The notes: generated from the letters alone by a model not told the origin. Numbered from the stretch's first letter, positions 1-8,556 are shown. The stretch is 64,000 nt of DNA from FEN-1099 sp964511015 (GCA_964511015.1 CAZEDX010000001.1:1-64000); one strand, 5' to 3'. Numbers and translations are program-made.

Positions 1-1635
1 CAGCAGCCGCTTGACCCGCAGACTGTTGTGCGGCGTCATCGACAATTCATCGATGCCCAGACCAACCAGGAACATCACATAGTCCGGATCGCCGGCCATT
101 TCGCCGCACATTGCAACGGGGATGCCGGCCTGTCGCCCCGCCGCGATGATGTTGCGTAGCGCGCGCACGATTGCCGGATGGGCGGGAGTGAACAGGTAAT
201 TGACATGCTCGTTGGAGCGGTCGATGGCCAGCGTGTATTGAATCAGGTCGTTGGTGCCGATCGAGAAGAAGTTGACCTCCCGCGCGAGCAGGTCGGCGAT
301 CATCGCGGCGCTGGGCACCTCGATCATGATGCCGATTTCGCAGGTTTCGTCGAAGGGAATGCCCTCGTTGCGCAATTGCCGGCGCATGGCCTCGAGTTCA
401 GCTTTCGCTTCGCGCAACTCCTCCACACTGGCGATCATCGGGAACATGATGCGAACACGGCCGTGCGCACTGGCGCGGAGGATCGCGCGGAGTTGGGTAC
501 GGAACAGATCGCGCCGTGCGAGGCAGAGCCGAATGGCGCGCAGGCCCATCGCCGGGTTGGCCTCATGGGCCACTGTAGTGTCCTGTTGGAGCTTGTCGCC
601 GCCCAGGTCGAGCGTACGGATTGTGGTCACGCCCGTCGGGCCCATCCCCTCGACGACCTCGCGATAGGCGGTGTACTGTGCCTCTTCGTCGGGCACCTGA
701 GAGCCCATGAGGAACAGGAATTCCGAACGGAACAGACCGATGCGGTTCAGCCCGTTGGTGCGTAGGGCAACCAGTTCCGACGGCAATTCGATGTTGGCGG
801 CCAGTTGGATAGTAGTGCCGTCGGCGGTGATTGCCGGCAGGTCGCGCATCAGGCGCAATTCATTTTCGATCTGCAAGTGGTAGCGCCGCCGTGTGTCGTA
901 TTCGTCGATCGTATCCAGCGATGGATTGAGAATCACATGGCCGGTGAAGCCGTCGAGAATGAGCAAGTCGCCGGTCTTGACCTCGCGGGTAATTTTTTCC
1001 AGGCCGACGACGGTCGGAATTTCCATCGCGCGCGCCAGAATGCTGGTGTGGCTGGTATGGCCGCCGATGTCGGTCAGAATACCGAGAATGAATTCGCGAT
1101 TGATGTGGGCCATGTCGGCCGGCGACAGGTCGTGCGCCACCAGAATGACCGGTTCGTTGATGTGGCCCAGGCCATCCTGGTGCAAGCCCATCAGGTTGGC
1201 CAACAGGCGTTGGGAAATCTGTTCGAAGTCGCGCCGCCGTTCGCGCAGGTAGCTGTCTTCCGACTTGTCGAAAACGCTGGCGACTTCATCGATCACCTCG
1301 GTCACCGCCCATTCGGCGTTGATCATGCGCGTGGCCACGATCTTACGTATGTTACGTTCGAGCTGCGGATCTTCGAGAAAGGCGATGTGCGTGTCGAGAA
1401 TTTGCAGGTGATCGCTGGAGGTGAGTTTGCGTCGAGCATCTTGCAGTTGATGGCGGGAGAGGGCGACGGCGCCTTCCAGGCGTTCAATTTCGTGTTCAAG
1501 GGCGCCCGGGGCCAGGCGGTGGCGGGGTACCTGGATGATATTGCGGTCGACATGATAGGCGCGTCCGAGGGCAATGCCTGGGGCGCTGCCCACGCCGGTC
1601 AGTACCACATTGTTGCCGTTTTGCTCCGCAGCCAA
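1..1635 (-). CDS. ptsI: PTS enzyme I, C-terminus cut by window edge
   Basis: Phosphoenolpyruvate-protein phosphotransferase: takes phosphate from PEP and passes it to HPr in the cytoplasm. The visible 545 codons contain the phospho-histidine motif GGHTSHTSILARAME (His196 is the accepting residue by alignment with the usual GG-x-TSHTSI) and the PEP-domain motif PVAMCGEMAGD with the active Cys at about 510. Enzyme I is normally about 570-590 residues, so only some 30-45 C-terminal residues are missing. There is no frame-appropriate ATG at the start. I chose the TTG at 1635, six bases after the HPr stop and behind a GAGGA sequence, because the family N-terminus begins just after it. Its frame is the same as that of HPr, separated only by one TGA. 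Last gene seen of the lpt-rpoN-PTS operon. Confidence 0.95.
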   Translation of the reverse strand, partial: MAAEQNGNNVVLTGVGSAPGIALGRAYHVDRNIIQVPRHRLAPGALEHEIERLEGAVALSRHQLQDARRKLTSSDHLQILDTHIAFLEDPQLERNIRKIVATRMINAEWAVTEVIDEVASVFDKSEDSYLRERRRDFEQISQRLLANLMGLHQDGLGHINEPVILVAHDLSPADMAHINREFILGILTDIGGHTSHTSILARAMEIPTVVGLEKITREVKTGDLLILDGFTGHVILNPSLDTIDEYDTRRRYHLQIENELRLMRDLPAITADGTTIQLAANIELPSELVALRTNGLNRIGLFRSEFLFLMGSQVPDEEAQYTAYREVVEGMGPTGVTTIRTLDLGGDKLQQDTTVAHEANPAMGLRAIRLCLARRDLFRTQLRAILRASAHGRVRIMFPMIASVEELREAKAELEAMRRQLRNEGIPFDETCEIGIMIEVPSAAMIADLLAREVNFFSIGTNDLIQYTLAIDRSNEHVNYLFTPAHPAIVRALRNIIAAGRQAGIPVAMCGEMAGDPDYVMFLVGLGIDELSMTPHNSLRVKRLL

Positions 1636-1641
1636 ATCCGC

Positions 1642-1920
1642 TCAGTCCTCGCCAAATTTCTCCCGAAACAACTTCTCCAGCGCGGCGATTGCGCGCCGCG
1701 CGTCAGGCCCCTGGGCCTTCACCAGCAGCACGCTGTTTTGCGGCGCCAGCAACTGCGTCAGGCTGATGATGCTCTTGGCGTTGGCTGTGCGCGAGTCGAA
1801 GGAAATCTCCACCTCGCACTGCAGATCCCGCAACGCACTCACGATCTTACTCGCCGGTCGCAGATGCATACCGGCCCGGTTGAGCATGGTCAACTTCTTT
1901 TCGGCGACCATGACTACCAC
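1642..1920 (-). CDS. ptsH: HPr phosphocarrier protein
   Basis: Small phosphocarrier (92 residues) between enzyme I and EIIA proteins. The active-site sequence NRAGMHLRPAS carries His19, the residue phosphorylated by enzyme I. NAKSIISL carries Ser50, matching the regulatory serine modified by HPr kinase, which is encoded three genes upstream in this operon. Both sites being intact suggests a dual-input regulatory HPr. The start ATG overlaps the end of the EIIA(Man) gene by seven bases; a second ATG three codons in is possible. The stop TGA is followed in the same frame by enzyme I. Confidence 0.93.
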   Translation of the reverse strand: MVVMVAEKKLTMLNRAGMHLRPASKIVSALRDLQCEVEISFDSRTANAKSIISLTQLLAPQNSVLLVKAQGPDARRAIAALEKLFREKFGED

Positions 1921-2321
1921 TTGCCCCGCAGGTACTGGCTTGCCAGGCGAATGCTGCTGCGGCCGGTTTCGGCCAGTTGATCCGCTAGTTCGGACAACGT
2001 TCGGTCGCGGGGCGAATATACCAAGTCGGTCAACATCGGCAAATTGGCGCCGCTGATCACTTCCACGCGGTTGGGCGAAAGCAGGTTCAGCGCGACGTTG
2101 TTCGGAGAACCGCCGAACATGTCAGTGAACACGATCACGCCGTCGCCCTGGTCTGCGTTTTTGACCGCTTGATTCACCTTAGCGCGGATGTCGTCGAGGT
2201 CGTCGGTCGGCATGACCGAAACGGGCACCATCGGCGGCATGTCCACCTCGGCGATCAACGAGGTCGTGCGAATCAGTTCTTCCGCCAACTGGCCATGGGC
2301 AACTACGACAATCCCCACCAT
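1914..2321 (-). CDS. PTS EIIA component, mannose family
   Basis: A 135-residue EIIA of the mannose/fructose/sorbose superfamily. VVAHGQLA near the N-terminus places the phosphorylatable His at position 9, and FTDMFGGSPNN is the typical second motif of the fold. No IIB, IIC or IID permease genes accompany it in the window, so it is better read as part of a regulatory PTS with HPr, enzyme I, PtsN and HPr kinase than as a sugar transporter. It lies 11 bases after rapZ and overlaps HPr. A single-domain EIIA(Man) beside rapZ and HPr is a recurring arrangement in deltaproteobacteria. What it controls cannot be told from sequence. Confidence 0.88.
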   Translation of the reverse strand: MVGIVVVAHGQLAEELIRTTSLIAEVDMPPMVPVSVMPTDDLDDIRAKVNQAVKNADQGDGVIVFTDMFGGSPNNVALNLLSPNRVEVISGANLPMLTDLVYSPRDRTLSELADQLAETGRSSIRLASQYLRGKW

Positions 2322-2332
2322 AATCTGCTCCG

Positions 2333-3202
2333 TTACTTTCGCAGGTCGCGGTGCGTGACCTGACAGGTAATGTTTCGTGCGCGCAGTTTATGGCTTAATT
2401 CCTCGACGATGGCAACCGAGCGATGGTGACCGCCGGTGCAGCCGACGGCGATGGTGAGATAGCTGCGTCGTTCCTGTTGGTAGTTGGGGATCAGGAACAG
2501 CAGCATGTCCAGGAAACGGTTGACGAATTCCTGAGTGATTTCACGTTTCAAGACGAAGTCGGCAACCGGTTGATCGAGGCCGGACATCGTCTTGAGGGAT
2601 TCGATGTAGTAGGGGTTGGGTAGAAAGCGGACGTCCATGACTACATCCGCGTCGGCCGGCCGGCCCAGGCCGAACCCGAAGCTCATCAACCGAATGCGCA
2701 TGGCCCCGCCGGCTTCGCCGTCTTCGGCAAAGAGGTCTTGCATGGCCCGCCGCAATTCGTTCGGGTTCAACTTCGAAGTATTGATTTCCCAATTGGCCAA
2801 TTGCCGGAGGGCGGCCATCCGTTCGCGTTCGTTGCGAATGCCGTCGGCCACCGAGCCGGAGCCGGCGGCCGGGTGCGTGCGGCGGGTTTCGGAATAGCGC
2901 CGCTGCAACGTTTCGTCGTCGGCATCGAGGAAGACGATTTCAAGGCGGTAGTCGAGTTGACGCAACCCCGACACGATATCAACCGCGCGTTCGGGAAACG
3001 ACGGTTCGCGCAGGTCCATTACCAGGGCGACCCGGCCCAGTTTACCACCCCGGCCCAGATTGCCCAGTTCAATCAACTTGGGCAGCAGGCCGACGGGCAG
3101 GTTGTCGATGACGAAAAAGCCGAGGTCTTCTAGCGCACGGCTGGCTACGGTTTTGCCGCTGCCGCTCATGCCGGTGATGATGACCAGGCGGGCGCCTTTC
3201 AT
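2333..3202 (-). CDS. rapZ: RapZ-family nucleotide-binding protein
   Basis: RapZ (YvcJ/YhbJ) family protein of 289 residues. The N-terminal P-loop GMSGSGKT is at residues 11-18, and the family's C-terminal signature CTGGHHRSVAIVEEL is intact. In enterobacteria RapZ is an RNA adaptor that controls GlmS through small RNAs; in other phyla it binds nucleotides and its role is less clear. The start ATG overlaps the hprK stop by four bases, implying coupled translation. The neighbours rpoN, hpf, ptsN and hprK are the conserved company of this family. No glmS or partner small RNA is visible here, so the RNA-control role is not supported directly. Confidence 0.93.
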   Translation of the reverse strand: MKGARLVIITGMSGSGKTVASRALEDLGFFVIDNLPVGLLPKLIELGNLGRGGKLGRVALVMDLREPSFPERAVDIVSGLRQLDYRLEIVFLDADDETLQRRYSETRRTHPAAGSGSVADGIRNERERMAALRQLANWEINTSKLNPNELRRAMQDLFAEDGEAGGAMRIRLMSFGFGLGRPADADVVMDVRFLPNPYYIESLKTMSGLDQPVADFVLKREITQEFVNRFLDMLLFLIPNYQQERRSYLTIAVGCTGGHHRSVAIVEELSHKLRARNITCQVTHRDLRK

Positions 3203-4158
3203 TCCGGTTCCTCCCCGGTGAGTTCCGCATCTCGCGACAGGCGGGCCAGCAACCGTTGTTGGAATTCGCGCGCGGCGTGGAAGCCTTCGAGCTTGAGCAA
3301 GAGGTTACGCGAAGCCACCTCGATGATCGTCGAGAGGTTACGTCCGGGCCGGACCGGCAGCACGATCAGCGGCAGGTCGACGCCCAGTATGCGGTAGGTG
3401 TTTTCTTCCAGACCGATGCGATCGTATTCGACGTTGTTTTCCCAAGTCACCAATTTGACGACAAGCTGCACCTTTTTGCGGTCGCGGATTGCGCTGATGC
3501 CGAACATCTCTTTGACGTTGATGATGCCCAGGCCGCGGATTTCCATGTGGTACTTGGTGACTTCTGGACCGCGGCCGTAGACCGCGACCGGCCCACCATG
3601 CGCTAGATCGACCACGTCGTCCGAAACGAGTCGGTGGCCGCGCAGGATCAAGTCGAGCGCGCACTCGCTTTTACCGATGCCTGATTCCCCCAGAATCAGC
3701 ACCCCGACGCCGAACACATCGAGTAGCACGCCGTGGATGCTTGTGGTCTGCGCGAAACGTCCCTCGAGCAGGCGCGAGGCGCGGTCCATCAGAATCTGTG
3801 TCGGCAGGTCTGTGCGCAGCACTGCGGTGTGCGTCCGCTCGGCGTGGTCCAGGAAGACCGACGGAATGTCCAGGCTCCGCGTGACCACGCAGCAGGCGAT
3901 GTTGAGGTCGAAGTACTGGCGGCAGAGCCGTTCCTGGTCGACGATGCTCTGGCTGGCGAGATAGTTGATCTCCGCGTTGCCGAACACCTGCACCCGGTTG
4001 CGGTTGACGAAGGTGGTGAATCCCGACATTGCCAAGCCGACCCGCTGCAGGTGGGGGTCGGTGATGCGGTTGCTCAGCCACTCGGCCGAACCGACGACGG
4101 TGAGGCCGAGATCAAAGCCCTTGGCTTCGCTGAATTCCCGCACGGTGACCTGGGGCAC
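3199..4158 (-). CDS. hprK: HPr kinase/phosphorylase
   Basis: Bifunctional enzyme that phosphorylates or dephosphorylates the regulatory serine of HPr. It has an N-terminal DRTGG-like domain and a C-terminal kinase domain with Walker A GESGIGKS (residues 157-164), the following SECALDLILRGHRLVSDD, and the signature EIRGLGIINVKEMFG. Length (319) is normal. Translation starts at GTG (4158), four bases from the ptsN stop, and ends inside the rapZ start. An HPr with an intact serine site lies downstream in the same operon, so kinase and substrate are co-encoded. Confidence 0.95.
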   Translation of the reverse strand: MPQVTVREFSEAKGFDLGLTVVGSAEWLSNRITDPHLQRVGLAMSGFTTFVNRNRVQVFGNAEINYLASQSIVDQERLCRQYFDLNIACCVVTRSLDIPSVFLDHAERTHTAVLRTDLPTQILMDRASRLLEGRFAQTTSIHGVLLDVFGVGVLILGESGIGKSECALDLILRGHRLVSDDVVDLAHGGPVAVYGRGPEVTKYHMEIRGLGIINVKEMFGISAIRDRKKVQLVVKLVTWENNVEYDRIGLEENTYRILGVDLPLIVLPVRPGRNLSTIIEVASRNLLLKLEGFHAAREFQQRLLARLSRDAELTGEEPE

Positions 4159-4161
4159 GGC

Positions 4162-4620
4162 CTAAACCTCCTCGTCGATCTGTTGTAGCGTCAAGAAAAG
4201 CGTCTGCTCCGGCGCCTCGATAAGCCGCCGGCGGTTGTTCTCGTTCCACATCAGCTTGCTGACCCGGTCCAGCACCGCAAGATACTCGGTCATCTCTTTG
4301 GACGGCGCCAGCAACAAAAAGATCAAATGCGCCGGCCGCCCGTCGGGGCTGCCGAAATAGATGCCGTGGAGGCTGCGGCCGAAGGCCGCATGGATGCCGG
4401 TCAGTCCTTCAAGGCGAGCGTGGGGAATAGCCACACCGCGGCCGATGCCGGTGCTGCCTAGTTTCTCCCGCTCGTTGAGGGCGCGGAAGATGGCGTTTTC
4501 CTCCGTGCCGTTGACGGTGCCGGCCAAAGCACGGGCCAACTCCTTCAAAGCCTCTGTTTTGTCGGTCGCTCGCAGGGTGGAAACAACCGCACCCGGCGGC
4601 AGGATGTCGGATATCTTCAT
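4162..4620 (-). CDS. ptsN: Nitrogen-PTS EIIA protein PtsN
   Basis: EIIA of the fructose/nitrogen family, 152 residues, cytoplasmic. The sequence GVAIPHARLEG puts the phosphorylated His at 67, after the typical STGIGRG. In other bacteria PtsN transmits PTS phosphorylation state to potassium transport and sigma-54-linked physiology. Its position between hpf and hprK, downstream of rpoN, is the conserved arrangement. There is a 53-base gap after hpf. Confidence 0.93.
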   Translation of the reverse strand: MKISDILPPGAVVSTLRATDKTEALKELARALAGTVNGTEENAIFRALNEREKLGSTGIGRGVAIPHARLEGLTGIHAAFGRSLHGIYFGSPDGRPAHLIFLLLAPSKEMTEYLAVLDRVSKLMWNENNRRRLIEAPEQTLFLTLQQIDEEV

Positions 4621-4673
4621 AGGCGCCGTTCTCTATGCTGTGTTCGGACCGAAGTCCAGATATTGTTGTTCGG

Positions 4674-5033
4674 CTATTCGATTCCGTCTGCACCCTCGAT
4701 TTCGCGAGGAGACGCTTCGAGCGTACCGAAATCCTTGGCGCGGCCCTTCTTCGAACGGATTTTGTCCTTCTGCTTCTTGATTTGGCGTTCGAGCTTGTCC
4801 ATCGCCAGGTCGATCGCCCCGTAGATGTCGTTGGTTTCCTCTTTGCAGTTGATGACGTTCCGACCGGCATTGAGGGTAACTTCTGCGATGTGGCGGTATT
4901 TCTCCAGTTCCAGCACGACATTGGCCTCGATCGGCTCGTCGAGGTAGCGCTTTACCTTCGCCAGCTTCGCTTCGGCGTACTCACGAATGGCCTCGGTGGG
5001 TTCCATATGCCGGAACGTAACGCTGATTCTCAT
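4674..5033 (-). CDS. hpf: Ribosome hibernation promoting factor, short form
   Basis: 119-residue RaiA/YhbH-type protein that binds the ribosome and promotes inactive forms in slow growth. The N-terminal half, with the VTFRHMEPTEAIREYAEAK and YRHIAEVTLN segments, matches the beta-alpha-beta-beta-beta-alpha fold. The long C-terminal dimerisation domain of long-form HPF is absent; instead there is a lysine-rich tail. The start ATG follows an AGGGGG ribosome-binding sequence. It sits between rpoN and ptsN, as in many proteobacteria. Confidence 0.9.
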   Translation of the reverse strand: MRISVTFRHMEPTEAIREYAEAKLAKVKRYLDEPIEANVVLELEKYRHIAEVTLNAGRNVINCKEETNDIYGAIDLAMDKLERQIKKQKDKIRSKKGRAKDFGTLEASPREIEGADGIE

Positions 5034-5058
5034 GACGACCCCCTGTCGCGGTGCAGAC

Positions 5059-6486
5059 CTATCTCGGCCGCTTCCGCTTGGTTGAAGACAAGATGCCCAA
5101 CATTTCTCGGTACTTGGTCACGGTACGACGCGCGATATTGAGCCCCTCGCGCTCCTTGAGGAGCTTGGCGATATGCTGATCGGAAAAAGGCTTTCTTGTG
5201 TCCTCTTCGGCGACAATCTTCGCAATCGAATTCTTGACGCTTTCCGAGGCAACCACGCCGCCGTCATCGGCATTGATGCCGCTATTGAAGAAGTACTTCA
5301 GTTCGTAAATGCCCTGAGGCGTGTGCACGTATTTGTTGGTGGTGACGCGGCTGACGGTCGATTCGTGCATGCCGATGTCTTCCGCCACGTCTCGCAGGAT
5401 GAGCGGCTTGAGGTGCTTGATGCCTAACTCCAGGAAATCCTTCTGGAATTTTACGATGCTCTGGGTGACTTTGTAGATCGTCCGCTGCCGCTGATGGATC
5501 GAGCGGATCAACCACACCGCGTTGCGCAGCTTTTCCTGCACGTACTCCTTTTCTTGCTTTGAGGAATGGTTCAGGTCGTGCATAACCTGCTTGTAGTAGT
5601 TGCTGACGCGAAGCTTGGGCAGGCCGTCGTCGTTGAGGCTGATCACCCATTCATCGCCCACACGGAATACGTAGATATCGGGCGAAATGTACCGCGCTGC
5701 CTCCCCACCGAACGGACGGCCGGGGCGGGGCTCCAATTGGGTGATCAATCGCACTCCGGCCATCACGTGGTCGACCGTACAATTGAGGGTTTTGGCCAAT
5801 CCCTTGTAATCGTGACGTTCCAACTCATGCAGGTGGTCTTTGACCATTCTTAACACGATATCGTCACTGACACCCAAAGCATTGAGTTGGATCAACAAGC
5901 ATTCGGCTAAATCGCGTGCCCCGACGCCTGTCGGGTCAAAGGTCTGGATTTGCTCAAGTACCCACTCGGCGTTGTCTGGATCGAGCTGTTCTTTTTGGCA
6001 GATTTCCTCGATCGGAGCGGATAAGTAACCGTCATCATTGATATATCCAATTAAGACATTGCCCGTGGCCTTGGATTCCGCGTCCAGCGAGGTCATGCGC
6101 AACTGCCAAAGCAGGTGGTCGGCGAGCGTTTCTGGGCGGGTAAGGGTGGTTTCGGCCCGTTCGCGCTCCTCGTCGTCGAAACCGCCTCGGTAGTCGCGAG
6201 TCGAACGGTCGGACAGATATCGCGCCCAGTCGATATTGTTGTCGGCCGGGTTGTAACTGTCGTCGGCCTGCTGCTCTTTCCGTTCCGGCCCCGCATCGGG
6301 CAATTCGCGTGGGTTTTCAACTGGTTCGATGGTCTCTTCGAGGAAGGGATTCTCCGTCAGCTCCTGCTGAACCTGCTCCACCAACTCGATGTGGTTCAGT
6401 TGCAACAGCTTGATGGCCTGCTGAAGTTGAGGCGTCATGATCAGTTGCTGCTGCAACCGAAGATTCAGCTTCATCTCAAGCGCCAT
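5059..6486 (-). CDS. rpoN: RNA polymerase sigma-54 factor
   Basis: Sigma-54 of 475 residues. The N-terminal activator-interacting region is glutamine- and leucine-rich (LRLQQQLIMTPQLQQAIKLL). It is followed by an acidic linker around residues 48-100, the core-binding domain, a helix-turn-helix, and the C-terminal RpoN box ARRTVTKYRE that contacts the -24 promoter element. It recruits polymerase to GG-N10-GC promoters and needs an AAA+ activator; no such activator gene is in this window. It lies 21 bases after lptB, so it is co-transcribed with the lipopolysaccharide export genes. Confidence 0.96.
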   Translation of the reverse strand: MALEMKLNLRLQQQLIMTPQLQQAIKLLQLNHIELVEQVQQELTENPFLEETIEPVENPRELPDAGPERKEQQADDSYNPADNNIDWARYLSDRSTRDYRGGFDDEERERAETTLTRPETLADHLLWQLRMTSLDAESKATGNVLIGYINDDGYLSAPIEEICQKEQLDPDNAEWVLEQIQTFDPTGVGARDLAECLLIQLNALGVSDDIVLRMVKDHLHELERHDYKGLAKTLNCTVDHVMAGVRLITQLEPRPGRPFGGEAARYISPDIYVFRVGDEWVISLNDDGLPKLRVSNYYKQVMHDLNHSSKQEKEYVQEKLRNAVWLIRSIHQRQRTIYKVTQSIVKFQKDFLELGIKHLKPLILRDVAEDIGMHESTVSRVTTNKYVHTPQGIYELKYFFNSGINADDGGVVASESVKNSIAKIVAEEDTRKPFSDQHIAKLLKEREGLNIARRTVTKYREMLGILSSTKRKRPR

Positions 6487-6507
6487 GTTGGCCGAGCCCC
6501 CTGTCGA

Positions 6508-7239
6508 TCAGAGCTTGAACTTGTCGCCGAGGTAGATCTCCCGTGCCTTCTTCGAATTGGCGATTGTCTCGGGATCTCCCGCCTCGAGAATTTGGCCCTG
6601 GTGAATAATATACGCGCGATCGCAGATGTTTAGCGTTTCGCGCACATTGTGATCGGTGATCAGTACGCCGATGCCGCGGGCCTTGAGCTGCGTGATAATG
6701 GTCTGGATGTCGCCCACGGCGATCGGGTCGATGCCCGCGAACGGTTCGTCGAGCAGAATGAAATGCGGGTTGGTGACCAGCGCCCGGGTGATCTCCACCC
6801 GCCGCCGTTCGCCACCCGAGAGTGAAAACGCTTTGTTCTTGCGCAGATGGGTAATGCTCAGGTCTTCGAGCAGTTCGTCCAACCGTTCGCGCTCCTTGGC
6901 TTTCGGCAGCTTCATGGTTTCGAGGATGGCCAGGATGTTCTCTTCGACCGTCAGCTTGCGGAATACCGACGGCTCCTGGGCTAGGTAGCTGATGCCTTTG
7001 CGCGCCCGTTTGTACATCGGCAGCTTAGTGATTTCCTCGTCGCCCAGCAGCACGCGGCCTTCGTCCGGGCGGTATAGGCCGACGACCATGTAAAAGTTCG
7101 TCGTCTTGCCCGCGCCATTGGGCCCGAGCAGCCCGACCACCTCCCCGGTGCGCACCTCGATCGAGACATGATCCACCACCTTGCGTTGGTGAAACGCCTT
7201 CGAGAGGTTCTCGGTGCGCAGGGCGAGGGGATCGGTCAT
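6508..7239 (-). CDS. lptB: LPS export ABC transporter ATPase LptB
   Basis: ATPase subunit that powers lipopolysaccharide extraction with LptF and LptG. 243 residues with Walker A GPNGAGKT (39-46), ABC signature LSGGERRRVEITRAL and Walker B ILLDEPFAGIDP followed by the switch His in LITDHNVRE. Its start overlaps the lptA stop by four bases. The membrane partners LptF and LptG are not in the window. Presence of lptC, lptA and lptB argues for an LPS-bearing outer membrane. Confidence 0.96.
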   Translation of the reverse strand: MTDPLALRTENLSKAFHQRKVVDHVSIEVRTGEVVGLLGPNGAGKTTNFYMVVGLYRPDEGRVLLGDEEITKLPMYKRARKGISYLAQEPSVFRKLTVEENILAILETMKLPKAKERERLDELLEDLSITHLRKNKAFSLSGGERRRVEITRALVTNPHFILLDEPFAGIDPIAVGDIQTIITQLKARGIGVLITDHNVRETLNICDRAYIIHQGQILEAGDPETIANSKKAREIYLGDKFKL

Positions 7240-7883
7240 GGTTCCTGCTCGTCTCCGCTGGGCTCTTGTCCGCCTTCTTGTTGCCGGCGCTGTTCTTCGA
7301 TCGCCTGTTGCGCGGAACGGGGATTGATGGTCACTTGCACGCGTTGCGATGCCTGTCCCACGACGTCCACTCGCTGGCTGTCGACGAACACCAAAATCCT
7401 CGATCCGCGCAGCACGTCCTGACCCTGTCCCACCTCAGGGTTGCCGGTCAGTTCGATGACGCCGCGGCGCCGGTTGTACTCCGCCCGATCGCACGTCGCG
7501 CGACGGTTTCCCTGCACCATCTGCACGCGGCCGATGGCGACCAGTTTTTCTATCTCGCCGCCGGTGGCCGGCAGGCCCACCAAGGGCTGTCCGGCGTTGT
7601 TCGCCTGGGTCGGTTGTGCGTTCGGCGATACGGCGTAATTGATGACCAATTGGTCGCAGTTCATGACCAGGTCATTCTGCACCGTGACCACGTTGCCGAT
7701 GAAGCGCACGATGCCCTGTTGGTGGTCGGCTTCGAGGCGGTCGGCGACGATGTGAATCGGCTTCTTGGGGTCGAATTTCGGCGGCACCACGCCGGCGTTT
7801 CCGCTGGTGTTCTGCGCCTGGGCAAAGGCTACGCCCGGAATGGCGAGCGCGAGCAATATCGCTAACAGAATCAGACGGTTCAC
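7236..7883 (-). CDS. lptA: LPS transport periplasmic protein LptA
   Basis: About 215 residues. The frame stays open far upstream through lptC, but the real start is the GTG at 7883: it overlaps the lptC stop as GTGA, and it places a signal peptide (RLILLAILLALAIPGVAFA) at the N-terminus. The mature part is an OstA/LptA beta-jellyroll, with PIHIVADRLEADHQQGIVRF and repeated short beta segments, which forms the periplasmic bridge carrying LPS from LptC to LptD. The C-terminus is rich in Gln and Glu and probably disordered. Confidence 0.9.
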   Translation of the reverse strand: MNRLILLAILLALAIPGVAFAQAQNTSGNAGVVPPKFDPKKPIHIVADRLEADHQQGIVRFIGNVVTVQNDLVMNCDQLVINYAVSPNAQPTQANNAGQPLVGLPATGGEIEKLVAIGRVQMVQGNRRATCDRAEYNRRRGVIELTGNPEVGQGQDVLRGSRILVFVDSQRVDVVGQASQRVQVTINPRSAQQAIEEQRRQQEGGQEPSGDEQEP

Positions 7884-8437
7884 GAACCTTCCCCTGACCA
7901 CATCGTGGCCTTTACCCCCTGGCGCAACACAAAGGTTTGGTTGGCCAAATCCAGATCCATACCTACGCCCTGCAGCGAAAGGTTTTTGCCCTCCAACGAA
8001 ATCGCTTCGTCGGTGAACAAAACTCGCTTGACTGCGTCGAATTCCAGCTTTGTCGTATACACAACATAGCCATCGTCTGAGCGGCCTACCACCCCACCTT
8101 CCAACAAGCCGGTGCGGGTGGTGAAAAACACCTTGCCCTGGTTGGCACGCAAGGTGATGCGCCGCTCGGGAGTCGTCACGCTGCCGTCGACTTGGCTCAG
8201 CGTCAACTCGCTGGTGTCCTGAAAGTAGGCCGCTTCGTCGGCCTTCATCTGCCATTGGACGACGCCATCGAGCGTGCGTGTGTAGTCGACGTTCGCCAGC
8301 TTGCCCAAAGGCACTCGCTCCGCGGCCGCCGACGGTGTTTCCGCGGGCTTTTCCGGCTGCAGAGCGGTACGGATCACCAAGGCGGCCGAGAGGGCTAGCA
8401 GGGCGATCAACAGCAAACGTAGCGGTCTTTTTGCCAT
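7880..8437 (-). CDS. lptC: LPS export protein LptC
   Basis: 185-residue bitopic membrane protein. One N-terminal transmembrane helix (residues about 6-25, LRLLLIALLALSAALVI) is followed by a periplasmic LptC/OstA-type beta-jellyroll. It links the LptBFG transporter to LptA. The start ATG at 8437 has only a weak ribosome-binding sequence. First gene of the leftward operon, with its promoter in the 119-base gap shared with a divergent glycosyltransferase. Sequence conservation in LptC is low, so the call rests on topology, size and the lptA-lptB neighbours. Confidence 0.85.
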   Translation of the reverse strand: MAKRPLRLLLIALLALSAALVIRTALQPEKPAETPSAAAERVPLGKLANVDYTRTLDGVVQWQMKADEAAYFQDTSELTLSQVDGSVTTPERRITLRANQGKVFFTTRTGLLEGGVVGRSDDGYVVYTTKLEFDAVKRVLFTDEAISLEGKNLSLQGVGMDLDLANQTFVLRQGVKATMWSGEGS

Positions 8438-8448
8438 GAGTCGAGGCT

Positions 8449-8475
8449 ATCTTAGCACAATTTATGCCAACGCAA
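8449..8475 (-). promoter_or_regulatory. Candidate promoter of the lptC operon
   Basis: On the minus strand the sequence TAAGAT (8454-8449) lies just upstream of lptC, with possible -35 elements TTGCGT or TGTTGC at 15 or 18 bases. The same bases contain TTGGCATAAATTGTGCT (8470-8454), with the GG-N10-GC spacing of a sigma-54 promoter but a poor -12 half. Either reading would give a leader of only a few bases. I cannot choose between them. Confidence 0.3.
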
Positions 8476-8497
8476 CATTTTTTTCTTGGTTTCACCA

Positions 8498-8526
8498 TTG
8501 TCGGTGCGACTCCGTTTGAGTAGGAT
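8498..8526 (+). promoter_or_regulatory. Candidate sigma-70 promoter of the glycosyltransferase unit
   Basis: TTGTCG (8498-8503) and TAGGAT (8521-8526) are separated by 17 bases and would start transcription near 8533, about 24 bases before the TTG start of the first glycosyltransferase. It lies back-to-back with the lptC promoter region. Confidence 0.45.
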
Positions 8527-8556
8527 GAGGCAATTTTTCAGGCCGGAGTCACCACG

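Noticed and set aside
805..1980. 391-codon plus-strand frame opposite enzyme I
   Set aside because: It is antisense to a clear ptsI with catalytic motifs, and its translation has no domain features; long shadow frames are common in GC-rich DNA.
7236..8498. 420-codon frame suggesting a long LptA
   Set aside because: The upstream half is a shadow of lptC; the signal peptide and GTGA overlap place the start at 7883.
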